Of a stretch of 64,000 bases of DNA, positions 1 through 8,836 are shown one piece after another (position 1 is the stretch's first letter; each line of letters begins with the position of its first letter). Both the position numbers and the translations under genes were made by a program. The DNA comes from JAJAZB01 sp965249815 (GTDB lineage: Bacteria > Bacteroidota > Bacteroidia > Cytophagales > Spirosomataceae), in assembly GCA_965249815.1 (NCBI GenBank), contig CBDFMV010000003.1, forward strand, positions 4,212,697 through 4,276,696. Direction: 5' to 3'. Below the pieces are notes generated by a model. That model was not told where the DNA came from and did no database searches. It saw only the letters and a program-made list of their open reading frames with translations.

Positions 1-840
1 AATTGGGTCTTCCATATACTGAAGAATTCCTTTCATGGGGCCTTCAGCTGCAGATTTCATCACCTGATTAATTTCTTCAATTGTAACGTCACGCTTCAGA
101 ACCACGGTGAGGTCTGTCAACGATCCATCCGGTACAGGAACCCGTAAGGCGTTGCCATCTAATTTACCCTTCAGATTAGGCAATACCAGCCCAATGGCTT
201 TAGCTGCTCCAGTAGATGTCGGAACAATGGAAAGGGCGGCGGCACGGGCGCGGCGCAAATCACTGTGTGGTGCATCTTGTAAATTTTGATCGGCCGTGTA
301 CGCGTGTACTGTAGTCATAAAGCCCTTTTCAATTCCGAATGCATCATCCAGCACCTTAGCCATCGGAGCAAGGCAATTGGTTGTGCACGATGCATTCGAT
401 ATAATGGTTTCCGTGCCTGTCAGCGTGGCATCGTTTACACCCAACACAATTGTCGGGACATTTCCTTTGGCTGGTGCTGAAATGATTACTTTTTTGCAAC
501 CGGCCTGCAAGTGCTGACCAGCACCTGCCTCATCTACAAAGCGACCGGTGGATTCCAGTACGACGTCGACCTCCAACGTAAGCCAGGGGAGTCGCTTTGG
601 ATCCCGTTCGGCGAAGGCGTGAATTCGCTGGCCATTTACAGTTATACTTTCGCTGTCTGATGAGATTTCACCTTTAAATGCCCCGTGAACAGAATCATAT
701 TTAAGGAGGTGAGCTAATGTCGCATTGTCAGTTAAGTCGTTAATGGCGACAACCTCAATATTTTCCTTCTCCAAAAGCTTCCTGAAAGACAGTCGGCCTA
801 TTCGCCCGAACCCATTGATAGCGACTTTGATTTTAGACAT
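1..840 (-). CDS. gap: Glyceraldehyde-3-phosphate dehydrogenase, 3' end beyond window
   Basis: Catalyses the NAD(P)-dependent oxidative phosphorylation of glyceraldehyde 3-phosphate in glycolysis, in the cytoplasm. Translation from the ATG at 840 gives the N-terminal Rossmann motif INGFGRIGR at about residue 7 and the catalytic-cysteine motif SNASCTTNC; it is still open at base 1. About 280 residues are visible of a family length near 333, so roughly the last 50 are outside the window. The gene is transcribed away from dapD across a 500-base AT-rich spacer. Its base composition is clearly more AT-rich than the genes beyond 4.4 kb. Identification is secure; whether it is the main or an additional copy cannot be seen. 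Confidence 0.95.
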   Translation of the reverse strand, partial: MSKIKVAINGFGRIGRLSFRKLLEKENIEVVAINDLTDNATLAHLLKYDSVHGAFKGEISSDSESITVNGQRIHAFAERDPKRLPWLTLEVDVVLESTGRFVDEAGAGQHLQAGCKKVIISAPAKGNVPTIVLGVNDATLTGTETIISNASCTTNCLAPMAKVLDDAFGIEKGFMTTVHAYTADQNLQDAPHSDLRRARAAALSIVPTSTGAAKAIGLVLPNLKGKLDGNALRVPVPDGSLTDLTVVLKRDVTIEEINQVMKSAAEGPMKGILQYMEDPI

Positions 841-1343
841 GGGAAAAGTGGTTAATGAACAGGGCAATATTAAGCAGATATATACTATTTAATTTAGCTA
901 AACAGCTATTACATATCCTTAAATATATAAAATTATTAGTAATTTTATATATTAGCTTTTTGCTAAGCCGAAAATATTACTAATAATAGTAGGTTTTATG
1001 CTGTGAACCTGTATACTTCGTACTTAATCTAAAATTACACTGCCATAGTTGCTTGTTATATTTATTCCCTTACAGCAGTAGAGAGGGGAGGTAATGTTCT
1101 CTTACAAAACCTTTGACATTATCTGCTTGTATCGTTAATGTATCTACCAATAACTAATCAGCAAATAATATTTTGTACAAGTCTTAATCACTTGTTTATA
1201 AGTTAGTTAAGGCGCTTTATATACAAAATAAGTTTATTCGATTGTTTTATCTTGTATTGTACTTCGGTGCATTATATCCATTTTATGTGCGCCACGGATG
1301 AAACCTATAGTTATCTTTCGACTGAATTTTATTCTCCCTTTTG
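841..1343. other. AT-rich divergent intergenic region
   Basis: About 500 bases between the divergent gap and dapD starts, with no credible ORF and an extremely AT-rich composition. It must hold the promoters of both genes, but no clean TAnnTTTG/TTTG pair was found. The notable content is the palindrome at 922-953. Confidence 0.7.
922..953. repeat. Perfect AT-only palindrome
   Basis: Two 14-base arms (922-935 and 940-953) are exact reverse complements around a 4-base loop TTAG. It lies upstream of both divergent genes, so it is more likely an operator or structural element than a terminator. A smaller inverted repeat, TTAGC/GCTAA, follows at 952-966. Confidence 0.6.
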
Positions 1344-2162
1344 ATGATCGAACACCAATTACTTATCGAGCAGGCATGGCTTGATAGGAATCTACTAAAC
1401 GAAGACGCTTATCGCAAAGCTGTCGGCGCTGTTATCGATTCCTTGGATCGAGGGGCGCTCCGAGTCGCTACATTTACTAACGATGGCACCTGGACCGTAA
1501 ACGAGTGGATAAAAAAAGCGATCTCGCTTTACTTTCCCATTCAAACAATGGAGATAGCAGATGTAGGGATCTTTCAGTACTACGACAAAATGAAACTGAA
1601 GTCTGGATACGATAAACTGGGCGTAAGAGTAGTTCCGCCTGCAGTTGCGCGATATGGGAGTTTCTTGGCACGCGGTGTCATCATGATGCCTTCCTACGTC
1701 AACATTGGTGCTTATGTTGATTCAGGTACAATGATTGATACGTGGGCGACCGTAGGGAGCTGTGCTCAGATTGGGAAAGACGTTCACCTAAGTGGTGGGG
1801 TAGGAATAGGAGGAGTACTTGAGCCGCCCCAAGCTGCACCGGTAATCATCGAAGATGGAGCATTCATCGGCTCGCGTTGCATAGTAGTGGAGGGAGCAAG
1901 AATTGGTCAAAGAGCAGTTCTGGGGGCAAATGTGGTGATTACAGGCAGTTCAAAAATTATTGATGTCACAACTTCACAGGCCATTGAGTACACTGGATAT
2001 GTCCCGGCTGATTCCGTCGTAATACCTGGTAGTGTAAGGAAAACGTATCCAGCCGGCGATTTTCAGGTACCCTGTGCATTGATAATTGGCAAGCGTAAAG
2101 CCAGTACCGACCTAAAAACCTCCTTGAACCATGCCCTGAGAGAGAATAGCGTGTCCGTGTAA
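1344..2162 (+). CDS. dapD: Tetrahydrodipicolinate N-succinyltransferase
   Basis: Transfers a succinyl group from succinyl-CoA to tetrahydrodipicolinate in the lysine/diaminopimelate pathway (cytoplasmic, trimeric). The 272-residue product matches the family length. It has the N-terminal helical domain and then the left-handed beta-helix hexapeptide region, with DSGTMIDTWATVGSCAQIG near residue 125 and GGVGIGGVLEPPQ near 155, both diagnostic of DapD. ATG at 1344 was chosen over the TTG one codon upstream. The gene stands alone between long AT-rich spacers and shares the lower GC of gap. Confidence 0.95.
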   Translation: MIEHQLLIEQAWLDRNLLNEDAYRKAVGAVIDSLDRGALRVATFTNDGTWTVNEWIKKAISLYFPIQTMEIADVGIFQYYDKMKLKSGYDKLGVRVVPPAVARYGSFLARGVIMMPSYVNIGAYVDSGTMIDTWATVGSCAQIGKDVHLSGGVGIGGVLEPPQAAPVIIEDGAFIGSRCIVVEGARIGQRAVLGANVVITGSSKIIDVTTSQAIEYTGYVPADSVVIPGSVRKTYPAGDFQVPCALIIGKRKASTDLKTSLNHALRENSVSV

Positions 2163-2259
2163 ATTGAGCAGTTTACAATTGTTACTCTTAATAAGTATAT
2201 GGCACATCTTTAACAGTGTATTTTTGAGGTGCGTTTGTTACAATATTAAATTTCAATGG

Positions 2260-2290
2260 TTTGAAAAGATTCTTTTGTGAAATACATTTG
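2260..2290 (+). promoter_or_regulatory. Bacteroidota-type promoter
   Basis: TTTG at 2260-2263 (-33 element) and TACATTTG at 2283-2290 (-7 element, consensus TAnnTTTG) are separated by 19 bases, the spacing known for the primary sigma factor of this phylum. The predicted start of transcription lies about 40 bases before the XRE gene at 2335. Confidence 0.6.
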
Positions 2291-2334
2291 TGTGTTATTT
2301 TTATTTACTGATTTAACAAGGTAACAATTGCCAT

Positions 2335-2802
2335 ATGGACTTGAATGACAAGATTAAATTCGTCATTGCAGAACGTAACCTAACCCCGTCGCATTTTGCG
2401 GACGAAATAGGAGTACAGCGTTCAAGCATTTCTCACATTCTATCTGGCCGTAATCGACCGAGCTTGGAAATAGTGCAGCGGATTGTAAATCGCTTTCCAG
2501 ACTTATCTTATGAGTGGTTACTGGATGACCCAGGGGAGGCCCAGCCCGCATCACGTATCACGCAGGTGACATCCGAAAGGCAAATTGCGCCTGGCCTGGA
2601 TACACCGTCGCCCGATACACCCACAACACCAGCACATACCCGCCGTCATGATATCTCTTCAAGAGGGGTTCAGCCACTTCGAAGTGAGAAGGAACAAACG
2701 CCCCCTGTTGCCCACACTTTGAATTCAAGTGGCCGACCCACCATCGAAAAAATCTTGATTTTTTACAGTGATAAGACTTTTACAGAATACACTCCGTCTT
2801 AA
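2335..2802 (+). CDS. XRE-family helix-turn-helix regulator
   Basis: The 155-residue protein begins with a Cro/C1-type HTH (residues about 5-62). In it, SHFADEIGVQRSSISHILSG forms the helix-turn-helix and recognition helix, followed by RPSLEIVQRIV. The remaining 90 residues are Pro/Thr/Ser-rich and look disordered, ending in a short hydrophobic-aromatic tail. This layout is typical of single-domain DNA-binding regulators in Bacteroidota whose targets cannot be predicted from sequence. It has its own well-formed promoter just upstream. No partner toxin or phage gene is adjacent. Confidence 0.85.
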   Translation: MDLNDKIKFVIAERNLTPSHFADEIGVQRSSISHILSGRNRPSLEIVQRIVNRFPDLSYEWLLDDPGEAQPASRITQVTSERQIAPGLDTPSPDTPTTPAHTRRHDISSRGVQPLRSEKEQTPPVAHTLNSSGRPTIEKILIFYSDKTFTEYTPS

Positions 2803-2979
2803 AAATAGCCAAGTCGGATGTGTGGGCTGCTTAATTTTTAACTAACCCATCGTTCCAAAACTAACCAGCGGCGGGAGAGGGATTTTGAGCAGTATTTGTT
2901 GAAGAAGAGAATGGTTATTGTTTGATTATTAACACTTTACAATGGCCGTTGAACATCGCGTTCCACGTGGATTGATAGG

Positions 2980-3064
2980 CTGGCATATTCGGGTAAGTTT
3001 CTGTCCGACAAATTAACGTAACATGTTAGCCTGGAAAATCGCCTGGAATCTGGCATATTCGGGT
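2980..3064 (+). repeat. 15-base direct repeat pair
   Basis: The 15-mer CTGGCATATTCGGGT occurs at 2980-2994 and again at 3050-3064, in the spacer before the gene at 3094. Each copy is followed by related GTCC/GGAC-containing sequence and TTAAC. It could be a pair of regulator sites or the scar of a small mobile element. Confidence 0.5.
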
Positions 3065-3093
3065 TGGACACTTAACATAAAAGAAGTTATCTC

Positions 3094-3567
3094 GTGGAAA
3101 AAATCGATGCCCTCAACCAGGTAGCTGAATTTCATCAAACGTTTAAGGCCCCGGTATTGCCATACCCAGTTATTCCTGATGCCCAACGGGCCAAGCTTCG
3201 TTACGAGTTGTTAGCTGAAGAACTGAGGGAGTTTCAGGAAGCCATTGAGCTTGGGGCTCTTGCTGAAGTAGCCGATGCGCTCTGCGATTTACAATACGTA
3301 CTGGCGGGTGCCGTATTGGAATTTGGACTCGGTGATAAATTCGTTGCGCTTTTTAATGAGGTTCACCGTTCGAACATGAGCAAAGCTTGCCAGAGCGAAG
3401 AAGAGGCTAAGAAAACAGTAGCTTATTATGCTGCCAAAGACGGTACTGAGGCGTTTTATGAAGCCGAACCCAACGGGACGTTCCTCGTCTTCCGCGCTAA
3501 CGACCACAAGACATTAAAATCTGTTTCTTATTCTCCCGCCAATCTCCAAAGGATTTTGTTAGAATGA
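3094..3567 (+). CDS. MazG-like nucleoside triphosphate pyrophosphohydrolase
   Basis: The 157-residue protein resembles the all-alpha NTP-pyrophosphatase (MazG/PRA-PH-like) superfamily. The metal-binding pattern is visible as ELLAEELREFQEAI near residue 48 and EVADALCDLQYVLAG near 68 (the E-x-x-E ... E-x-x-D arrangement). Such enzymes hydrolyse (d)NTPs to monophosphates and may clean the nucleotide pool; the specific substrate is unknown. The start is GTG at 3094 with no nearer ATG. It lies in the AT-richer first segment. Its 3' end is antisense to the read-through tail of the IS3 remnant. Confidence 0.75.
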   Translation: MEKIDALNQVAEFHQTFKAPVLPYPVIPDAQRAKLRYELLAEELREFQEAIELGALAEVADALCDLQYVLAGAVLEFGLGDKFVALFNEVHRSNMSKACQSEEEAKKTVAYYAAKDGTEAFYEAEPNGTFLVFRANDHKTLKSVSYSPANLQRILLE

Positions 3568-4243
3568 TACGGTACACACACAATCTAAAAAATAATTTTA
3601 CTCGTATGCTACGGACTGGGTTTGACAGGTTTGCGTAAATGGGCCTTGTGGGCAGGGAATTGGACATTTCTGCCGCCGTGGAACGGGACCTAACTTTTTT
3701 GTAGGGGTACCATCTCAAAGGCTGGTAGCCACACATTCTGTGGGCCTGACGGGGCGTCCGGTAGTTGAGCGAAGCGTGCGGTCGCACGTTGTTGTAGGTG
3801 GCCACGACCTGCTCAACAGCCTGCTGGGCCAGGGTCAGCGAAACAAACCCTCGACTGAGCCGACGGGCGCCAGACTTTTTTAGGATGGGAATGTTAAATT
3901 GTTCTTCGGCGATCTGAATGACGGTTTCGTAAGCTTCGGCTTTCAGGCGCAGCATTTTGTTTTCCTGCTCGGCCTGCCGGAGGCGACGCTCGAGTTCTTT
4001 GAAGTACGTAGCGTTGTTTTTCATGACGTTAGGAGGAATTAAAGGGGAACCAAGGTAGCGCTGGACACGGTGCTTGAAATACCAACGATTGAGCTGGCGC
4101 AGCCTGGCCGATGGCAGATGTAGATGGCGGCGAAGCTCGTCAGCGGTGACAAGTTCAGCCCGGTAACACTCGACCGCACCGGCGGCCCGGAAGTTTTCGG
4201 CGGAAGGAGCGCGAATTTCTACCGCACGGGCGGCCCCGTTTTT
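3497..4243 (-). pseudogene. IS3-family transposase remnant (OrfA-OrfB deletion fusion)
   Basis: One open frame joins two pieces of an IS3-family element. The first is the C-terminal part of OrfA, with the coiled-coil leucine zipper (LERRLRQAEQENKMLRLKAE) and the ending FNIPILKKSGARR. It is fused directly to the last part of the OrfB integrase (VEQVVATYNNVRPHASLNYR). The catalytic DDE core between them is missing, so the protein cannot transpose. The frame is open from 4243 but has no start codon before the ATG at 4024, so the 5' end is also lost. After the integrase end (about 3650) the frame reads on into sequence antisense to the MazG-like gene. It sits at the boundary between the AT-rich and GC-rich parts of the window. 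Confidence 0.8.
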
Positions 4244-4380
4244 TTATTTCGCTGCAAGTGCTTGATGTTCATCTTTATACGGAGTTTGTGTACAGACAAA
4301 TCCGTAGCATATGGCGGGCGTTTCATAATTTATATTATGTTAAATAAATGTTTTCACATTCTCTCCTAAGATGAGTTGAG

Positions 4381-4426
4381 GTACAAAAAAATCCCGTCTA
4401 CCAAAGTAGACGGGATTTTTTTGTAC
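4381..4426. terminator. Bidirectional terminator
   Basis: Perfect inverted repeat with 20-base arms (4381-4400, 4407-4426) and a 6-base loop. The GC-rich core CCCGTCTA is bounded by runs of A and T, so it can work in either direction. It closes the TPR gene on the minus strand. Confidence 0.8.
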
Positions 4427-4457
4427 GATGTGCTACGATGTGCGATGCCCAATATCG

Positions 4458-5930
4458 CTACTGACTTACTTTCTGAAGTTTAGCGTCGTAAGCATCCGTT
4501 TTCTCATACGTCTTCAGAATATTATACACGTTCTTGAGGTTGCCTTTCACCTCTTCTTCCTGCTTCGCTTCAAAGGCCTTTTCAAAGTACGGCATTGCCT
4601 GTTTAAATTTCACAACGGCTTCCTGCTCGACGGTCTTGCCTTCTTTCTGGTAGGTTTGCATGTCCATTGCGTCGACTTTCTGTTTCACCGCGACCCCTTC
4701 GTTGAAATAGAAAACGCCCATGTTGTAATTGGCGTCGTAGTTAGCCGGTTCAATCTGCAGGGCTTTGGTGTAGTGCTCCTGAGCCATCTGCTTTTGCTCG
4801 TTTTGCTTGGCGGTTAAGGCCTCTACCCGCTTTTTCATTCCCTCCAGGTCGGCTCCCTGCTGCGAAGCCTGGTAGTCCTTGAGGTCTTTCTGCGCTTGCT
4901 CCAATTGGCCTTTGAAATCGGCTTCTTTCTGAGTTACCTCCGTCAACTGCCGTTTCAACTCGGCGTTTTTGGGTTGCTTTGCCAACGAAGCCTGCAGGCG
5001 CTTTTTTTCAGCGGCAAACACCCCCTGTTTGTCCTTGACATCGTCGATGTGCTTCTGAATCTGTCCCCCTTTTTTCATCTGGTCACTCAACTTGCGCAGT
5101 TCATCCCCCGTGGAATTCGCACTGTTGTCGTATAAACCGGCCAGAATCAGCACATTCTGCACGTTACCGGGTTCTGCGGCCACCATTTGTTTCAGGTTGT
5201 TGATGGCATCTTCTGATTTGCCGGAAGTCAGGAATAGGTTGATTTTCTCACTTTTAAGGTCTTTGTTGCCGGGGTTGGCCGCAATTCCCTTGTCGAGCAA
5301 TTCGATGGCCTTATCATAATTCTTCTCCTCCTTGTACCCACTCGAAACGGCGTAAAAAATAGCCGGGTCTTTCCCTCCTGCCGTCAGGTATTTTTCGAAC
5401 GATTCCCGGGCGAGTTTTTTGTCGTCGAGTTGCTGCGCAACGATGCCCGTGTACAGGGCGGCGGTGGAATCTTTTGGGTTCACCATGCCGGCCGTCTGCA
5501 TCAGTTGCAACGCGCCCTTCATGTTTTTAGCCTGGTACTTGGCCGCACCCTGTTGCATAAGCGCCACGTAAAGGTTGGTCCCCGCCCCGGCTTCCAGCGC
5601 AGACTGAGCGTCTTTGGCAATTTTGCCCGTCTTGCCTTCTTTCGTATCCAGCTCAACGGCTTTTTTGTACGCTTCATAGGCCACCAATGCCGCCGCCGAA
5701 TCGAGCGACGGGTTGCGCAGCGCGACGTCTTCGTAGGCCTTGGCGCGGTCGAGCCAGGTTTTTGCCTTGTCCTTCGACTTGTCGCTGGTGATGTCTTTAT
5801 CGCTCTTTTCTTTGGCCTTCTTCACTTCTTCCTGGAGCGCTTTGTCGATCGCGGCATTCTGACCGAAGGCAGTCGGGGCCATGACCAGCGTGGTTAGGGC
5901 CAGCAGCGCCGGTAAGACGAGTCGTTTCAT
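4458..5930 (-). CDS. Secreted TPR-repeat protein with coiled coil
   Basis: The 490-residue protein has an N-terminal signal peptide (MKRLVLPALLALTTLVMAP ... AFGQ). TPR-type helical repeats follow from about residue 50 to 270; examples are AAKYQAKNMKGALQLMQTAG and NYDKAIELLDKGIAANPGN. A charged coiled-coil stretch occupies about 275-375 and a last TPR pair 385-460. It is probably periplasmic and acts as a protein-interaction scaffold; no enzymatic motif is visible. Similar secreted TPR proteins are common in Bacteroidota. It follows gyrA on the same strand but is separated from it by a terminator hairpin, so it is probably transcribed on its own. Confidence 0.8.
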   Translation of the reverse strand: MKRLVLPALLALTTLVMAPTAFGQNAAIDKALQEEVKKAKEKSDKDITSDKSKDKAKTWLDRAKAYEDVALRNPSLDSAAALVAYEAYKKAVELDTKEGKTGKIAKDAQSALEAGAGTNLYVALMQQGAAKYQAKNMKGALQLMQTAGMVNPKDSTAALYTGIVAQQLDDKKLARESFEKYLTAGGKDPAIFYAVSSGYKEEKNYDKAIELLDKGIAANPGNKDLKSEKINLFLTSGKSEDAINNLKQMVAAEPGNVQNVLILAGLYDNSANSTGDELRKLSDQMKKGGQIQKHIDDVKDKQGVFAAEKKRLQASLAKQPKNAELKRQLTEVTQKEADFKGQLEQAQKDLKDYQASQQGADLEGMKKRVEALTAKQNEQKQMAQEHYTKALQIEPANYDANYNMGVFYFNEGVAVKQKVDAMDMQTYQKEGKTVEQEAVVKFKQAMPYFEKAFEAKQEEEVKGNLKNVYNILKTYEKTDAYDAKLQKVSQ

Positions 5931-5979
5931 GGTTAAACGATTGGATGGTTACGGTTTAATTTTAGTTGGTAAAAGGGAA

Positions 5980-6023
5980 AATCCCGTACCAGCCCCACCG
6001 AAACGGGAACCTGGTACGGGACT
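5980..6023 (-). terminator. Terminator after gyrA
   Basis: CCCGTACCAG (5983-5992) and CTGGTACGGG (6011-6020) form a 10-bp stem. On the minus strand the hairpin follows the gyrA stop and is trailed by a short T-rich stretch. Confidence 0.65.
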
Positions 6024-6046
6024 CCGTAGTCCGTTCGCCAAAATAA

Positions 6047-8623
6047 CTACTTTTCAGTGGGAATATTGCCAGTTTCTGGCGAATCCCCTTCTGGTATGGC
6101 CCCGGTGGAAACTTCTTCCGTGGGCACTTCGTCCTCGTCTTTGTTAATTTTAGTGACCGACGAAATCTCGTCCCCACCCCGCAAGCTGATGAGGCGAACC
6201 CCCTGGGTATTGCGCCCCATCACCCGGAGGTCGGAAACCGAAAGCCGGATGGCGATGCCTGATTTGTTGATGATCATCAAATCGTCGGCGTCGGTGACTT
6301 CTTTAATGGAAACCAGCACCCCGGTCTTGTCCGTCACGTTGAGCGTACGCACCCCTTTCCCACCCCGGTTGGTAACGCGGTAATCTTCGATAGGCGAACG
6401 CTTGCCGTACCCCTGCTCCGACACCACCAGGAGTTGTGCTTCTTTGCTCGTCACGCAAACCATGCCAATGACCAAATTGTCGGTCATCACCTCGTCTTCG
6501 AGGTCGATGCCCCGCACCCCGGCCGCCGAACGGCCCATTGGGCGAACGCGGCTTTCGTGGAAACGCACCGTTTTCCCGGCCTTCGTGGCGATAACAATGT
6601 CGTTGTCGCCGTTGGTGAGGCACACTTCGAGCAAGCGGTCGCCTTCGTTGATGGTTACGGCGATGATGCCGTTCTGGCGCGGACGCGAATAGGCTTCGAG
6701 CGAGGTTTTCTTGATCGTCCCCTGCTCGGTACACATGACGATGTAATTGTTGTTGATGTAATCGTCGTCGCTAAGCGTTTTCACGTTAATCACCGCCCGG
6801 ACGCTATCGCCCGGTTCGATGTTGATCAGGTTCTGGATGGGCCGTCCCTTCGCTATTTTTGACCCCTCCGGCACATTGAACACGCGCAGCCAGTAGCACT
6901 TGCCGTGTTCGGTGAAGAACAGCAGGTAGTTGTGCATGGTGGCCGTGAAAAGGTGGGCGGTGAAATCGTCGTCTTTCGTGCTGACGCCCCGCGAACCGAC
7001 GCCTCCCCTGCCCTGCGTCCGGTATTCGCTGAGCAACGTGCGTTTGATGTACCCCTGCGCCGAAATCGTGATGAGCATTTCCTCATCGGCGATCATGTCT
7101 TCGATGGAAAACTCCTCGTCCGAGTGCACGATCTGCGTCCGGCGTTCGTCGCCGTAGCGGGCTTTCAGGTCCAGCAGTTCTTCCTTGATGATGCTCCGGC
7201 GGCGCTCCTCGTTGGCCAGAATGTCCTCCAAATCGGCGATCTGTACTTGGATTTCGTTATACTCGGCCACGATTTTATCGCGCTCCAGGCCGGTCAGGCG
7301 CTGCAGACGCAGTTCCAGGATGGCCTTGGCCTGAATTTCAGTCAGGTCGAAACGCGTGACCAATCCGTTTTTGGCCACGTCCGGATCGCGCGACGACCGG
7401 ATGAGTTCGATGACGGCGTCGAGGTTGTCGAGGGCAATCAGCAAGCCTTCCAGAATATGCGCCCGCTTTTTGGCTTCGCGCAAATCGTAATTGGTGCGCC
7501 GGATGATCACGTCGAGGCGGTGTTCAACGTACGCCCGGATGATGTCCTTGAGGTTGAGCACCATCGGGCGACCTTTGACGAGCACCACGTTGTTGACGCT
7601 GAACGACGATTGCAACGGCGTGTGCTTGTAGAGGTTGTTGAGCACCACGTTGGGCACGGCGTCTTTTTTCAAATCAAACACGATGCGCATCCCGTCGCGG
7701 TCCGACTCGTCGCGGAGTTCCGAAATACCTTCGAGTTTCTTGGCGTTGATCAAGTCGGCGATTTTCTCAATCATGGTCGCCTTGTTGACCATGTAGGGAA
7801 TTTCGGTGACGATGATCTGGTCTTTGCCGGTCCGGCTGGTCTCAAACGTCGCGTTCCCGCGAATGACCACCCGCCCTCGGCCGGTTTCCAACGCCTGGCG
7901 GATGCCGGTAGATCCGTAAATGGTCGCGCCGGTCGGGAAATCGGGGCCTTTGATGTGTTCCATCAGCCCGGTGATGTCGATGTCGGGGTTTTCGAGGTAC
8001 GCTCCGATGCCGTCCACCACTTCGCTGAGGTTGTGCGGGGCCATGTTGGTGGCCATCCCCACGGCAATGCCCGACGTGCCGTTGAGCAGCAGGTTGGGTA
8101 ATTTGGCAGGCATGACGGTCGGCTCTTGGAGCGAATCGTCGAAGTTGGGTTGAAAATCAACCGTTTCCTTGTTGATGTCGCTCAGCAGCTCCTCGGCGAT
8201 GCGCTTCAACCGGGCCTCGGTGTAGCGCATGGCGGCGGGCGAATCGCCGTCAACGGAGCCGAAGTTCCCCTGTCCGTCCACGAGCGGGTAGCGCAGCGAC
8301 CAGTCCTGGGCCATGCGCACCATCGTGTCGTACACCGACGCGTCGCCGTGCGGGTGGTACTTGCCCATCACCTCACCGACGATGCGGGCGGATTTTTTAT
8401 ATGGTTTGTTGTAATTGACGCCTAATTCGGACATGCCGTAAAGCACGCGCCGGTGAACGGGCTTCAACCCGTCGCGCACGTCGGGCAAGGCTCGCGAGAT
8501 AATGACGGACATCGAGTAATCGATGTACGCCCCACGCATCTCGTCTTCAATGTTGATCGGAATGATGTTGCCGGAACCGGCAGCGGCTCCGTCCGGGTTT
8601 ACTTCTTCGAGTTGGTCGGCCAT
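6047..8623 (-). CDS. gyrA: DNA gyrase subunit A
   Basis: Type II topoisomerase subunit that breaks and rejoins DNA during ATP-driven negative supercoiling, acting with GyrB (not in this window). The 858-residue length is normal for the phylum. The catalytic tyrosine is Y134 in AAMRYTEARLK (E. coli Tyr122). The quinolone-determining region reads GKYHPHGDASVYDTM at 87-101. The coiled-coil gate and a C-terminal beta-pinwheel follow, with the GyrA-box-like TNRGGKGVR. The residue at the E. coli Ser83 position is alanine (A95), while Asp87 is kept (D99). The acidic C-terminal tail is usual. It is a single gene with its own terminator. Confidence 0.97.
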   Translation of the reverse strand: MADQLEEVNPDGAAAGSGNIIPINIEDEMRGAYIDYSMSVIISRALPDVRDGLKPVHRRVLYGMSELGVNYNKPYKKSARIVGEVMGKYHPHGDASVYDTMVRMAQDWSLRYPLVDGQGNFGSVDGDSPAAMRYTEARLKRIAEELLSDINKETVDFQPNFDDSLQEPTVMPAKLPNLLLNGTSGIAVGMATNMAPHNLSEVVDGIGAYLENPDIDITGLMEHIKGPDFPTGATIYGSTGIRQALETGRGRVVIRGNATFETSRTGKDQIIVTEIPYMVNKATMIEKIADLINAKKLEGISELRDESDRDGMRIVFDLKKDAVPNVVLNNLYKHTPLQSSFSVNNVVLVKGRPMVLNLKDIIRAYVEHRLDVIIRRTNYDLREAKKRAHILEGLLIALDNLDAVIELIRSSRDPDVAKNGLVTRFDLTEIQAKAILELRLQRLTGLERDKIVAEYNEIQVQIADLEDILANEERRRSIIKEELLDLKARYGDERRTQIVHSDEEFSIEDMIADEEMLITISAQGYIKRTLLSEYRTQGRGGVGSRGVSTKDDDFTAHLFTATMHNYLLFFTEHGKCYWLRVFNVPEGSKIAKGRPIQNLINIEPGDSVRAVINVKTLSDDDYINNNYIVMCTEQGTIKKTSLEAYSRPRQNGIIAVTINEGDRLLEVCLTNGDNDIVIATKAGKTVRFHESRVRPMGRSAAGVRGIDLEDEVMTDNLVIGMVCVTSKEAQLLVVSEQGYGKRSPIEDYRVTNRGGKGVRTLNVTDKTGVLVSIKEVTDADDLMIINKSGIAIRLSVSDLRVMGRNTQGVRLISLRGGDEISSVTKINKDEDEVPTEEVSTGAIPEGDSPETGNIPTEK

Positions 8624-8813
8624 ACGGGTGTGGTACTGAAGTTAGATTGCAAGAAGCCGTCGAAAGCGGCATTTGACCAACAGTGCATTGTTTATGAGGT
8701 TGATAATCAACGCGTTGTTTTAGGTAAATTGCTCTGCCTCTTTCCGTACAAATATGCGAAAAAAACGGGAAAATACCGCCTGTTTTCCAGAAAATCTCGT
8801 GAAGCAGGGACGT

Positions 8814-8836
8814 AAAAAAACCCGGCGTTGCCGGGT
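8814..8836 (-). terminator. Terminator after small lipoprotein gene
   Basis: Stem CCCGGC-GTT-GCCGGG at 8821-8835 is followed on the minus strand by seven T residues (8820-8814). It sits directly at the stop codon of the lipoprotein gene. Confidence 0.8.

Noticed and set aside
4124..4369. 81-codon plus-strand frame next to the IS3 remnant
   Set aside because: It is antisense to the OrfA part and has no protein-like features or partner.
6905..8101. 398-codon plus-strand frame
   Set aside because: It is antisense to gyrA; no family features, only repeated hydrophobic and basic codons mirrored from the gyrase gene.
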